Origin: Antilocapra americana
Taxonomy: Eukaryota > Chordata > Mammalia > Artiodactyla > Antilocapridae
Assembly: GCA_007570785.1 (NCBI GenBank)
Contig: ML660201.1
Coordinates: 34,557,405-34,621,404, forward strand
Direction: 5' to 3'
Length of the DNA stretch: 64,000 nt
This document shows positions 34,110-44,444 of this stretch, in pieces (within the stretch, counting starts at the first letter, position 1; the number at the start of each line of letters is the position of its first letter). Both the position numbers and the translations under genes were made by a program. The notes below the pieces were generated by a model. It did not search any database and had not been told where the DNA came from. It was given only the letters and a program-made list of their open reading frames with translations.

Positions 34110-34117
34110 TCACGTGA
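34110..34117. promoter_or_regulatory. Palindromic E-box (TCACGTGA)
   Basis: A perfect TCACGTGA word is overlapped on its right by a TGACGT half-CRE. It is the preferred word of MiT/TFE and USF-type bHLH-ZIP factors. There is no promoter context, so this is a word match only. Confidence 0.2.
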
Positions 34118-35342
34118 CGTGCCTGAGGCATTTCCATGTTTGCCTGATAGCTTTGGGATGTTCTCCATAATGGTGCAACATTTCTCTTTCTTCTTCAGTC
34201 CAAAGCGCATGTGCACATGCAGACAGACAAACAGATAAACAGACACACCTTTAGCAATATGGGTCTTCTTTCTCCCTCTACCATGATATACTCTGCTGTC
34301 CTCATTCGCAAAAAAAAAAAAAAAAAAAACAACCTCAGAACCTTAAATGAAACTCCCCTTGTCTCCCATCCCCAGACCTTGTAGTGGATTTGGTTAATGA
34401 GAAACTATAGTGAAACAGGTCCTTCTTGTAAGGAAAACTCTCCCTCTCCATTCAGAAGTTAGTGTGTGTGATGGGGGATTAATTCACGGTATTTTCCCTT
34501 CCTCTTAATATTTGGACGTACTAAGTATAATTATAAATCTGGAAAGTGCCTTCTGATAATTAAGGTTCCTTTCCTACAATGTTGTAGAAGGGCTACTGAA
34601 ATGGAAAATCATGACATGTTAGCTCTTCTCAACAGTTTCAGCGTGAAGGGACTACAAAAGATGTGCCTTTCAGAAATATAATGCCAGGGTATTAAGAACA
34701 ACTTACAGGTTAAGCTTTCATTAGCTCAAACGTAACTGGACAAACTCAAAGGCTTATCCCAATATTTGGATTTCATCTTTATGAGAAAGCCAAGAAAAAG
34801 AGACAAAGTGAAACTAAAAGACAAGTATCAGAAGGAAGGCAACACAGCATGATCTGGTACCTAGGATAGGTACAGCTGGTCCACCTATGCTCTGCCACCT
34901 ACCAGGCAAAGGAAATGCTTAAGAAGGGGCAGAAGATCCTTCAGTTCTCAGGTCAGTGAAGAGGTCCGAGTAGATTCAGCAATAATGTACTTACAGAAGG
35001 CACCGGGTAGATGTGGAATTCAGGCAGAAGATAAACAGGTCTTCATAAACCAACTCTAATCTTCCAAAAACTAGCCTGCCTCCTGCCAAAATTCAAACTG
35101 GAAATATTGGAATTTATCTACAGCAACCATGTGAAAATGTTTTTCAGCCACACATTTGTATTTCATTATTGCCAAATTTCACCTTTAATCTACTACCTAC
35201 TAGTCTGAATAAAAGTAATCATCAGTCAGGATAGTTCTTTTAAAAAATGGATTATTTAGGGCCATTGAGAAACTTCATAAAAAATTAACATAAACCAAAT
35301 GAAGGTGGGCACTTACTATGTCCTCAGTTTTGTGTTAATTTT

Positions 35343-36482
35343 GTTGTTGTTTGGTTGCTAAGTCATGTCTGACTCTTTGTGGCCCCATGGATTGCAGCAC
35401 ACCAGGCTTCCCTGTCCTTCAACATCTCCTGGAGCTTGCTCAAACACGTCCACCGAGTCAGAGATATCATCCAATCATCTCATCCTCTGTTGTCTCCTTA
35501 TCCTCCTGCCTTCAATCTCTGCCAGCATCAGGCCCTTTTCCAGTGAGTCAACTCTTCGCATAAAGGTGGTCAAAGTATTGGAGTTTCAGCTTCAACATCA
35601 GTCCTTCCAATGAATATTTGAGACTGATTTCCTTTAGGGTTGTCTGGTTTGATCTCCTTGCAGTCCAAGAGAGTCTCAAGAGTCTTCTCCGACACCACAG
35701 TTCAAAAGCATCAATCCTTCGGCGCTCAACCTTCTTTATGGTCCAACTCTCATATCCATGCATGACAACTGGAAAAGCCATAGCTTTGACTAAATAGACT
35801 TTTGTCAGCAAAGTAATGTCTCTGCTTTTTACTATGCTATCTAGGTTGGGCATAGCTTTTCTTCCAATGAGCAAGAGTCTTCTAATTTCATGGCTGCAGT
35901 CACCATCTGCAGTGATTTTGGAGTCCCCCAAAATAAAGTCTGGCACTGTTTCCATTGCTTTTCCATCTAGTTGCCATGAAGTGATGGGACCAAATACCAT
36001 GTTCTTAGTTTTTTGAATGTTGAGTTTTAACCCAGTTTTTTCACTCTCCTCTTTCACTTTCATCAAGAGGCTCTTCAGTTCCTCTTCGCTTCCTGAAATA
36101 AGGGGGGTGTCATCTGCATATCTGAGGTTATTGATATTTCTCCCGGAAATCTTGATTCCAACTTGTGCTTTATCCAACCTGGCATTTCTCATGATGTACT
36201 TTGCATATAAGTTAAATATGCAGGGTGACAATATACAGCCTGACCATTGCTTTCCCAATTTGGAACCAACCTGTCCATTATTCCATGTCCAGTTCTAACC
36301 ATTTTTCTTGACCTACATACAGGTTTCTCAGGAGGCAGGTAAGGTGGTCTGATATTCCCATCTGTTGAAGAAGTTTCCACCGTTTGTTGTGATCCACACA
36401 GTCAAAGGCTCTAGTGTAGTCAATGAAGCAGAAATAGATGTTTTCTGAAATTCTCATGCTTTTTCTATGATCCAACAACATT
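35343..36482 (-). mobile_element. BovB LINE, 5'-truncated
   Basis: The minus strand carries about 1.1 kb of BovB from the RT motif-A region to the 3' end. The 3' end terminates in (AAC)n, visible here as 'ttgttgttgtttggttgct', where other copies here end in aactga repeats. It is frameshifted between the motif-A part and the YADD part near 36260-36280. Confidence 0.93.
35548..36258 (-). pseudogene. BovB reverse-transcriptase remnant, 236 codons
   Basis: This is the longest open frame in the window. It encodes the second half of a BovB reverse transcriptase. The catalytic YADD is intact at residues 47-50, preceded by the CILSPCIFNLYAKYIM block and followed by an ELKSLLMKVKEESEK helix. The upstream motif A (FIDYTRAFDCVDH) lies in a different frame at about 36278-36502, so a frameshift separates the two halves of the active site. 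The 3' part continues through the ELWC and WTARRSNQ region. Neither an endonuclease domain nor an element 5' end is present. The initiating ATG is fortuitous. Dead element, not a host gene. Confidence 0.9.
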
Positions 36483-36613
36483 TCTAAAGCGATTTCAATC
36501 AATCCAACTTTTGGACACTTATTAAGGCAAGCTGATAGAACTAGTCAAAAGAGAGGCAAAGAAATTTAACCCATTTTTTATCATTCTTTCTATTAATATG
36601 ACCTCTCCAGTAT

Positions 36614-36813
36614 GAGATTACCTTGTGGTTCAGCTGGTAAAGAATCCACCTGCAATGCGGAAGGCCTGAGTTTGATCCCTGGGTTGGGAAGATCCCCTGG
36701 AGAAGGGAAAGGCTACTCACTTCAGTATTCTGGCCTGAAGAATTCCATGGACTGTATAGTCCATGGGGTCACAGAGTCAGACATGACTGAGCGACTTTTA
36801 CTTTCACTTTCTT
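36614..36813 (+). mobile_element. Bov-tA SINE with perfect 10-base duplication
   Basis: It has the full order of head, box-B-like 'gagtttgatccctggg', body and tail. tctccagtat is repeated exactly at 36604-36613 and 36814-36823. Confidence 0.95.
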
Positions 36814-36823
36814 TCTCCAGTAT

Positions 36824-37669
36824 AAGGAACAAGTACCATTAAAAATAACCTCTTAAAGTCATGTTTAGAAGTAAAACAGTAAGTAGTTACATAGCAAAGT
36901 ACTGATATTTAAATATAATTTATCTATTAACAGAATAAAAAATAATAATAGCTGGAAGTCTATTTGTGACTTGGGTAAAAATTCCAGTAATAGGATCATA
37001 GAAAGATTTAGAAGTTCTATATTTAAAAAGTGAAGATCTCTTAAATCTGTATTAGGTGATTCAAAGACAGCTCTACTGATGAGAACAAAACTGATGCATC
37101 AACAGAGCTCAAATAAAATGGTCTCAGGAAATGATACAGTTGGCAAAGGCAATATTTCAAAATTAATATGTTAGGATAAAAATCTTTTTAAAAAAACATA
37201 TGAGTTTGTCCCTCCAGATCCACTTCCCACCTCTCTCTCCCAGGAGGTAACCTGGGTAGACCACAAGCATATGTTCCCTGGGCTCTGGTTTGAGTTGGAT
37301 TCAGCCAATGGGAGCCCAGCAGGGGATCAAAGGATGGGGAAGAAGAGGAGAGTGAGTGATTCCTCAGCCTTGTTCCCTGCAAGGGCCCCTCAAGCAGGCT
37401 ATGGCCCTCACTGGAGGTCACCACCCTCTCATCACAACTCCCTCTTTCCAGGCTCCACAGTTGTTTCATCCTGCATCCCTCTCTGGCAACTGCCCTGCCC
37501 CAGGCAACTGCCCTGCCCCATGCGGTCCCTCTATACCCGGCTACACTCAAAGGAATACTTCTTTCGTAGTGAACTATCTTCTTTGACTCTGTACCTGTTT
37601 CCCACTGGGATCTAAATATATCAAAGAAATAATTAAGCTAAATATTAATAAGATAATATTTAATATTAT
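36824..37669. other. Unassigned sequence with a short tandem duplication
   Basis: 36830-37190 is AT-rich. 37200-37620 is pyrimidine-rich and may be an old repeat that I cannot name. It holds an 18-base direct duplication at 37485-37520. Open frames of 114-120 codons on both strands coincide and lack motifs. Confidence 0.45.
37485..37520. repeat. 18-bp perfect tandem duplication
   Basis: The unit 'ggcaactgccctgcccca' occurs twice, head to tail, with no mismatch. Confidence 0.95.
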
Positions 37670-37865
37670 GGGGTTTCCTGGTGGCTCATATGGTGAAGAA
37701 TCCACCTGCAATGCAGAAGAACCAGGTTCCATCCCTGGGTTGGAAAGATCCCCTGTAAGATCCCACTCCAGCATTCTGGCCTGGAAAATCCCATGGACAG
37801 AGGAGCCGGGTGGGCCACTGTCAGTGGGGTTGCAAAAGAGCCAGACAACACTTTCGCTTTTACTT
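37670..37865 (+). mobile_element. Bov-tA SINE
   Basis: 'gggtttcctggtggctcata', 'caggttccatccctgggttg', 'cattctggcctggaaaatcc' and 'ggtgggccactgtcagtggg'. About 25 bases around the usual 'gagaaggaaatggcaac' are missing. Confidence 0.92.
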
Positions 37866-38757
37866 AGCATTATAGTTACATATTAACAATTTCCTCTCTG
37901 TTTCAAAAAGTTTATAAAATGAGGCTGACCAAAAGAAATTTTAGGGGACTTTAATATAGAAAAAAAAAAGTAGAGCTTCTAAAATGAGGATCCAGGGCAT
38001 TCTGACTTGGGAGGTTAAATGGCCATCTCCTTACTAGCCATAAGATAGGTAAGGAGAAAGGAGGGGCTGCAGACAACTGGACAATTGGGTCAAATGGAAA
38101 ATGGTATATTATCTAAAGGGCTGGTGATATTTCTTTTTTTCTTTTTTTAATGTTAGACTTGTTATTATAAGCACATTCTGTTGAATACAACAAGTTTGGT
38201 TATTACCTTTAATCAAAGTGTCAGGAGGGCAGATTTTAAAGAGAGCTAGACAATATGAGAGAACATTCTTCCCGTCCACAGAGTCTTTGAAACTGATTGC
38301 AAATGAATTGCTTCTGAACAGCAGAGGAGCGAGGCAGAGCGCTTTCCTAATGATGTGCATCTGCGCGGCTTCACTAGGGGTTTGGCTGCATTTACATCAC
38401 TATAAACTCTGCAATTACAGCTCGAGCCGTTTCCGGCACTGACATGAAGAATACGAATTGCAACAGCAGGTTTCCTGGCTTGGATTTTCGCCAGGAGCCT
38501 GAGTCACCGTCCCCAGACATCTGTAGCACATTAAACTGTACTCTTGTTATCTCTCAACACTGAACAATGGCCTAAAGCTCTGACAAAACAAATGGCTGAA
38601 GTCTTTTCCAGAAACCCCTCTAATGTGAGGCTGTGAATCACGAGGCTGTCCAAAATCTTAGGGTCATTTACACTGTAGAATACACCCCAAATATTGCGGC
38701 TTTGTTTTTTGATTGTCTGATCTTTATTTAAACTGGACAGATTTAGATGACCTAAAC
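37866..38757. other. Repeat-free sequence
   Basis: No repeat or gene was recognised. The 38215-38540 part is singled out separately as a possible conserved element. Confidence 0.5.
38215..38540. promoter_or_regulatory. Candidate conserved non-coding element
   Basis: A complex, repeat-free stretch with retained CpGs ('gagcgaggcagagcgc', 'atctgcgcggcttcac', 'ctcgagccgtttccggc') amid AT-rich DNA. It has homeodomain-like cores (attacag, cctaatgatg) and no open frame of note. Retained CpGs and complexity suggest constraint, but this is judged by eye only. Confidence 0.3.
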
Positions 38758-39098
38758 TGCAGGCTGAATGTCTGTGTCCCCTGCAAAATTCATACATTAA
38801 ATCTTAATTTCCAAGGTGATAGTATTCAGAGGTGAGCGTCTTTGAGAGGTGATGAGATTATGAATGGAGAAGGAAAAGGCAACCCATTCCAGCCTCTTTA
38901 TGGGCTTTCCCACCCCTCCTGTCACGAGAGGAGACATGAAGAGGATGGACCTTTATAAACCAGAAAACAGACCCCAAACCTGCCCATACCTAGATCCTGG
39001 GTTCCCCAGACTCCAGAACTATGAGAAATACATTTCTATGGTTTATGAGCCACCCAGTCTATATTCGGTTTGTGACAGCAGCCTGAATGGACTAAAAA
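38758..39098 (+). mobile_element. MaLR-type solo LTR with an embedded BovA scrap
   Basis: Sense ERVL-MaLR LTR: 'gcaggctgaatgtctgtgtc', 'tgcaaaattcatacattaaa', 'cagactccagaactatgaga', 'tggtttatgagccacccagt' and the end 'gcctgaatggactaaaaaga'. The middle carries a 29-base BovA-like segment at 38864-38892. No internal retroviral region adjoins. Confidence 0.78.
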
Positions 39099-39414
39099 GA
39101 AAATTCAAAATATAGCTGAGATGATATTAAACTTTACTTAAACTTCATGAACATCAATAGTCTGAAAAATAACTTTGTGGGAAGAGCATCAAAAAGCATG
39201 GTGGCTCTTCATCCCTAAGAGGAGGCGTTCAGGCCAGCTGCACAAAGAGGAACAGAAAGTGTCTTCAAGCCATGTTCCCACTCCGGCTCCAACTCTCCAT
39301 CTTCTCAGCTGCCCCCAGGAGCCAAGCCACCATCATTCTGGGGAGAATAGTGCCAACTCTTCATCATTTGTCTTCTGATTCATGGCTATCTTAGCATTTG
39401 TTCCCCTATACAGC

Positions 39415-39784
39415 AGTCACACTGATCTTATATCAATATAAAATCAAGCACGGTTTTCCTTACTGAAAACCATGCAATGATGTCCCACTTCTTCTACAAC
39501 AACATCTAAGGTCCTCCCCAAGGACCAAGGCCACCATATTCTTTAACCCCTGTCCTTCACTTCAGGTTCAATGCCAGCCTCTCTCCTTGTTGCTTTTCCT
39601 ACTCCAGCTGTTTTTCTCTTCCTTAAACATGCCAAGCTTGTCCTGCCCTCTGGACCTCTGCACTGACATCTCTCTCTGTCAGGAATGGTTTCTCCAATTA
39701 TCCACAGCTGGCTCCTTCAGATCTTAAGTTACCAATCACCTCCTTGGAGAGGACTTTGCTTATTCATAACACTTATCATTATTT
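39415..39784 (+). mobile_element. L2 LINE 3' fragment
   Basis: Sense L2: 'acatctaaggtcctccccaa', 'aacatgccaagcttgtcctg', 'ctctggacctctgcactgac', 'tgtcaggaatggtttctcca' and 'aacacttatcattatttaaa'. Confidence 0.65.
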
Positions 39785-41256
39785 AAAAACAAGTGCAAGA
39801 GAATAATAAGGGAATATGACAAACAACTCTATAATTATAAATTCTACAGCTTAGAAGAAATGAATGAACTCTCCAAACAGCAAGCTACCAAAACTCAATC
39901 AATATGAAATAAACAATCTGGATAACCATTAAAGAAATTGAATTTATAATTAAAGAGCTTTCAATAAGGAAATCATCATCCCAGATGGTTTTGCTAGAAA
40001 TTCTACCAAACATTTAAAAAATAATTAACACCAGCTTTACACCATCTCTTCCAGAAAACAGAAAAGAAGGAAACGCTTTTCAATTCATTTTATGAGGCCA
40101 GCATCACCTTGATAAAGACATTACAGAACTAAAAATTGCAGAGCCATATCTGTCATGAATTTATGCATAAAATCTTCAACAAAACATTAGAAACTTGTCC
40201 AACAATGTAGATAAAGAATTATACACCATGACCAAGTATATACCTGGTCATTACTTGGTCACTGATCATGACTAAGTGTATACCTGGAATTTATTCTAGG
40301 TATCTATATTTGGTTTGTCACTCAAAATTCAATGGGACTCATCACATAAACAACTCAACAAATAAAATCATATGACTATATCAATCAGTGCAAAGAGAGA
40401 AGCTGACAGAATCCAATAGAAATAAATTAGAAACTCTAGGCAAACTAGGACTAAAGAAGAACTTGTTCAGGTTGGTACAGAACAGCAACAATAATCAATG
40501 CAGTGTGGTATAGGAGAAAGAATAGATGACTGGACCCATGGAATTGTTTAGAAAGCCCAGAAATAGACCTGTGTCAATATAGTCAACTGATTTTGACAAA
40601 GGAACAAAGGCAATTCAATGAAGAAAGAACAGCATTTTCCAACAAATGGTGCTAGAATAAATGCATATCCATGTGCAAAAAAAAAAAAAAAAAATCTAAA
40701 CATGGACCTTACAGCTTCCACAAAATTAACTTGAGTGAATCATACATCTAAATATAAAATGCAAAACTATGTACTTCTAGAAGACAATAAGAGAAAATCT
40801 AATTGATCTTGGACTTGGTAAAAACTTTGTATATACAACACCAAAAGCCAGTCCATGAAAGAAAATAACTAATAAGTTGGACTACATTAAAATTCAAAAA
40901 TGTTTGCTCTGCAAAAAACATTTTAATAAAATGAAAAGGTGTGCCACAGAATAGGAGAATATATTGCAAAACACTATCTGATGAAGAATTTGTATCCAAG
41001 ATACATAAAGAACTCTGAAAACTCAACCATAAAAATGTTCAAAATGACCCAATTAAAAAATGGGGAAAAGGTCTGATCAGACATCTCACAGACAGCAGAA
41101 AAGCATATGAAGAGATGTTCAACAGCAAATGTCATTATGAATTACAAAGTAAAGCAGTGAGACACCACTGCACACCCACATGTGGTTAAAACTCAAACAC
41201 CTGCAACATCAAATGCTGATGAAGATGTGGAGCAATAGGAGCTCCCATTCATTAAT

Positions 41257-41413
41257 GGTGGGAATACAGAAAGGTACAGACGGTGGGAATACAGAAAGGT
41301 ACANNNNNNNNNNGGTGGGAATACAGAAAGGTACAGATGGTGGGAATACAGAAAGGTACAGATGGTAGGAATACAGAATGGTACAGATGGTGAGAATACA
41401 GAATGGAACAGTC
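41257..41413. repeat. 25-bp minisatellite inside L1
   Basis: About six head-to-tail units of 'ggtgggaatacagaaaggta' plus 'cagat' occur. The first four visible units are near-identical, and the last two (41364-41413) carry a/g and t changes. The unit derives from one L1 segment ('ggtgggaat..., ggtacag') amplified in place. Ten N interrupt the second unit, so the true copy number is unknown. Confidence 0.95.
41304..41313. other. Assembly gap (10 N)
   Basis: Ten consecutive N lie inside the minisatellite. A gap exactly here probably reflects collapse or unresolved copy number of the tandem repeat. The run length is likely a placeholder. Confidence 0.99.
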
Positions 41414-41691
41414 AAGCTGGAATACAGCTGGGCAGTTTCTCACAAAGCTGAACCCAATCTACCATCCAATCTAACAACTGTGCCCCCAGGTACTCAATTT
41501 AATGAGTTGAATATGTGTTCACACAAAACCTGCCCATAAATGTTTATAGCAGCCTTATTCATAATTGCCAGAAACTTAAAGCAATCAGGATATCATTCAA
41601 AGTTGAATGGATAAGCAAAATGGTGCACTGCCAAATGATGGAATATTATTCAGCAATAAAATGAAAGGAGTTCTTAAACTGCAAAAGACAT

Positions 41692-41906
41692 TGTTGTTAT
41701 TGCTGTTGTTTAGTTGCTAAGTTGTGTCTGACTATTTTGGGGACCCTGTGGACTGTAGCCCAGCAGGCTTATCTGTCCATGCAATTTCCCAGGCAAGAAA
41801 GCTGGAGTGGGTTGTCATTTCCTTCTCCAAGGGATCTTCCCAACCCAGGGATCGAACCTGCGTCTCCTGTGTTGGCAAGTGGATTCTTTTACCACTGAGC
41901 CACAGA
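41692..41906 (-). mobile_element. Bov-tA SINE inserted in L1
   Basis: A full antisense copy from the (gtt)n tail remnant and 'gtttagttgctaagttgtgt' to 'ttaccactgagccaca'. L1 sequence continues on both sides. Confidence 0.93.
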
Positions 41907-42085
41907 AGATACAGAGGGAACCTTAAATGTATATTAGGAAGTGAAAGAAGCCAGTCTGAAAAGTGCACATGCTGCATAATTTCAGAGGAAGTAAAAAGAT
42001 CAGTGGCTGTCTGGGATCCCAATGGGGAGAAAGTGAGGGATGAACAGGTGGAGCACAGGGAATTTTTAAAATGGTGAAACTATTT

Positions 42086-42104
42086 TGTGTGTGTGTGTGT
42101 GTGT
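42086..42104. repeat. (TG)n microsatellite
   Basis: A pure GT run forms the junction between L1 and the antisense Bov-tA, at the SINE's 3' tail. Confidence 0.9.
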
Positions 42105-42296
42105 TAGATGTTAAGTCATGTTTGAGTCTTTGCAACTCCATGGAGTCTCTGTAGCCCACCCCATGGGATTCTCCAGGCAAGAATATTGGAGTAGATAGCC
42201 ATTCCCTCCTCCAAGGAATCTTCCAGACCCAGGGATCAAACCCAGGTCTCCTGCATTGCAGCTGATTCCTTGCCATCTGAGCCAAGAGAGAAGTCC
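42105..42296 (-). mobile_element. Bov-tA SINE inserted in L1
   Basis: Antisense 'ttaagtcatgtttgagtctt', 'ggattctccaggcaagaata', 'cccagggatcaaacccaggt' and 'gccatctgagccaagaga'. The duplication actattttgt / agtattttgt lies at 42079-42088 and 42301-42310. Confidence 0.93.
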
Positions 42297-42699
42297 TGGA
42301 AGTATTTTGTATGATACTGTAAAGGTGTATACAAGACACTATGCATTTGCCCAAAGTCATAGGATCACAATACAGAGTGAACCCTAATGTAAACTTGGAC
42401 TTCAGTTAATAATATCAATATTGGTTGATTAATTGTAATACATATATCACAAAAATGCAAGATATTAATTAATAATAGGGGAAATTGTATCTGTACTGAG
42501 GAGAAGGGCTAAATGGAAACTCTTTACACCACCTGATGAACTGTCCTGTAAACCTAATACTGCTTTAAAAGTAAATTTAAAAATTAATGGTAGAATCTAA
42601 GTGATGAGTATATGGATATTCACCAAAATTGTTTAAACACTGCCGTATGTTTGAAACATTTTATAATAAAATATTGAGAGGGAAAAATTAGGGTCACAC

Positions 42700-43395
42700 A
42701 AAATCCATATACACAAATATGCACAGCCGTTTCATTCCTAATACCCATGAACTGAAAACAGGCTCGTTATTCTTCAGGGAGTGAATTCTTAGACAAACTG
42801 AGCCCCATCTATACTATGGAGTACTACTCAGCACTTAAAAGGACTGAATACTGATACACAGAACAACCTGGATGAATCTGAAGGGAATTAACCTGAATGA
42901 AGAAAGCCAGACCCCAAAGGTTCCATACTCTAAGATTCCATGTATATAACATAAAAAAAATATAGAAAAAGAGAACAAATGATTGGTTGCCAGAGGTTCA
43001 GAATGAGATGGAAGGAGGTGCATGTGGTTATAAAAGGCAATACAAAAGATCCTTGATCCTTTTCTATCTTGACTGCAGTGGTGGATACATGAGCCCGCAG
43101 GTGGTAAAATCATACGGAAGTGTAGACACACACGCACACACAAACAAGTACAAGGGAAACTGGGCAAGTCTCAGACAGTGAGGAGGACTGTATCTGACGG
43201 TGTCAGTGTCACTGTCCTGGTTGTGATACTGTGCTATAGTCTTGATACTGGAAGACAGTTTAATTCTAGAAAAGGGACTGAGTCCCCAGTATGAGCCCTG
43301 CACACTGTCCAACATCTGGGATATATATTTCTTACACTTGCATGTCAATCTACAATACAATTATCTCAACAAAAACTCAGTTAAAAAACTAAATG
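42700..43395 (+). mobile_element. Second L1 LINE 3' end
   Basis: Sense L1: 'tactatggagtactactcag', 'gaacaacctggatgaatctg', 'gaatgaagaaagccagaccc', 'aatgattggttgccagaggt' and 'tcaatctacaatacaattat'. It is separate from the upstream L1 because the same 3' region occurs again. Confidence 0.75.
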
Positions 43396-43404
43396 CTCTA
43401 CAAA

Positions 43405-43555
43405 ATTTGTTGATTTGCTTACTGTCTGTCTCTTCCTGGCAGAAAGCAAGCACCTCTTGAGCAGGGGCACTGCCTGTTGTGTTCACTGATGTATTCCCAC
43501 TGTGGATCCCTAGGACTCAGCAGGTGCTTCATAAAAATGTGTTTAATCAATGACA
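43405..43555 (+). mobile_element. L2 LINE 3' end
   Basis: 'tactgtctgtctcttcctgg', 'agcacctcttgagcaggggc', 'actgcctgttgtgttcactg' and 'cagcaggtgcttcataaaaa' give the L2 3' terminus in sense. Confidence 0.75.
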
Positions 43556-43601
43556 AGACAACATGTTAGCATGAACTGACTGTTAGGACAGATGCATTAT
43601 T

Positions 43602-43735
43602 CCATTCATTCATTCATTCAACAGGAGTTTATTGAGCATTACCCAAGCACCCGACAGCGTACCAGATAACAGAGAAGCTAAGAAAAGCCATCCTCCTCAG
43701 GGAATTAACAACATAAGCTATGAGGCAAGGATTCT
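43602..43735 (-). mobile_element. L2 LINE 3' end, inverted relative to its neighbour
   Basis: It begins with (attc)n and 'aacaggagtttattgagcat', the antisense of the L2 terminus, followed by 'ccagataacagagaagctaa'. Confidence 0.65.
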
Positions 43736-44444
43736 AGAAGAGGGACTGTCTGCCTGCCCTTAAATCATCCATAATGTCTCTACTGGGGGAGAAAGGAGGG
43801 TCCCCCGACATTCACTGGTGTGAGCACCCCACTTTGGACAGCAATGGAGCTGCAGTGTTGAAGGAGGCAAGTGAAGCCAGAAAACGAGCTGGAACGTGGT
43901 GGGATTCTGAGATGCTCCTGCCTCTGGGGAGCCTGTCTGAACAGAGCAGAGATGATCACTGGTCCCTTCACTGTCTCTATGTGTGTTCACCTGGGGCTAA
44001 CTACTCAGACTCCTCGCGCTACAGTTCTTCTCAGGTATCAGTGGAATTAATAACACTACCCTTGTGGGTATAAAACTCTCAGATTAGCATCTGCTCTATG
44101 GTTCTCTAATGGTCTCACATATCAGACATCGACAGGGATAAGCTCACATTTGGAGCCTCTGAAAAATATTTAGAATGCATCTGAGTCCAGAGGCAGACAG
44201 ATTTGATACTGGAGATTTACTTTAATGCCATCAACTTGATTTGTTATTTGAAGATGTTGAAAATAGAAGAGGAGAGATGAGCAAGAAAGCCAGCCAATGT
44301 CACTTTCAGCTCCTAGACTTCCCAACACTTACGACTTGCCCTCTCATGAAAATTTTCATGTGGTAGTGAGGGGATAAGTAGCTAGATTGGTTTGCCATAG
44401 GCCCAAATGTCAGAAGAGAGCTTTCAAAGTGTTTATTCATGGTT
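43736..44444. other. Unassigned sequence
   Basis: A 99-codon plus-strand frame (43774-44073) overlaps two minus-strand frames, and none has motifs. No repeat was recognised. Confidence 0.5.

Larger units (their letters stand above)
33146..35342. other. Repeat-poor block of 2.2 kb
   Basis: Two homopolymer A-runs (33251-33265 and 34310-34329) occur, but no interspersed repeat was recognised. 33830-34130 has more CpGs than its surroundings, including a TCACGTGA palindrome. Open frames of 137 (33825-34238) and 107 codons (33923-34246, minus) overlap on opposite strands and lack motifs. Confidence 0.5.
39785..42592 (+). mobile_element. L1 LINE (old L1M type), ORF2 to 3' end, interrupted
   Basis: The collinear order starts in the ORF2 reverse-transcriptase region ('gctagaaattctaccaaaca', 'ttttatgaggccagcatcac') and jumps at about 40440 to later ORF2 ('gttggactacattaaaattc', 'gatacataaagaactctgaa'). 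It ends in the 3' UTR ('gaaagaagccagtctgaaaa', 'agtgaaccctaatgtaaact'). All frames are broken. It hosts two Bov-tA insertions and a 25-bp minisatellite. Confidence 0.85.

Noticed and set aside
33825..34246. Overlapping 137- and 107-codon frames near CpG-richer sequence, considered as a first exon or small CpG island.
   Set aside because: CpG density is too low and local for an island. There is no plausible splice donor with coding context, and both strands are open.
38864..39115. 83-codon frame starting in the BovA scrap and ending in MaLR sequence.
   Set aside because: It is composed wholly of LTR and SINE sequence. There is no env, gag or pol motif.
43604..43620. (ATTC)n as a stand-alone microsatellite.
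   Set aside because: It is the normal terminal repeat of an antisense L2 3' end.
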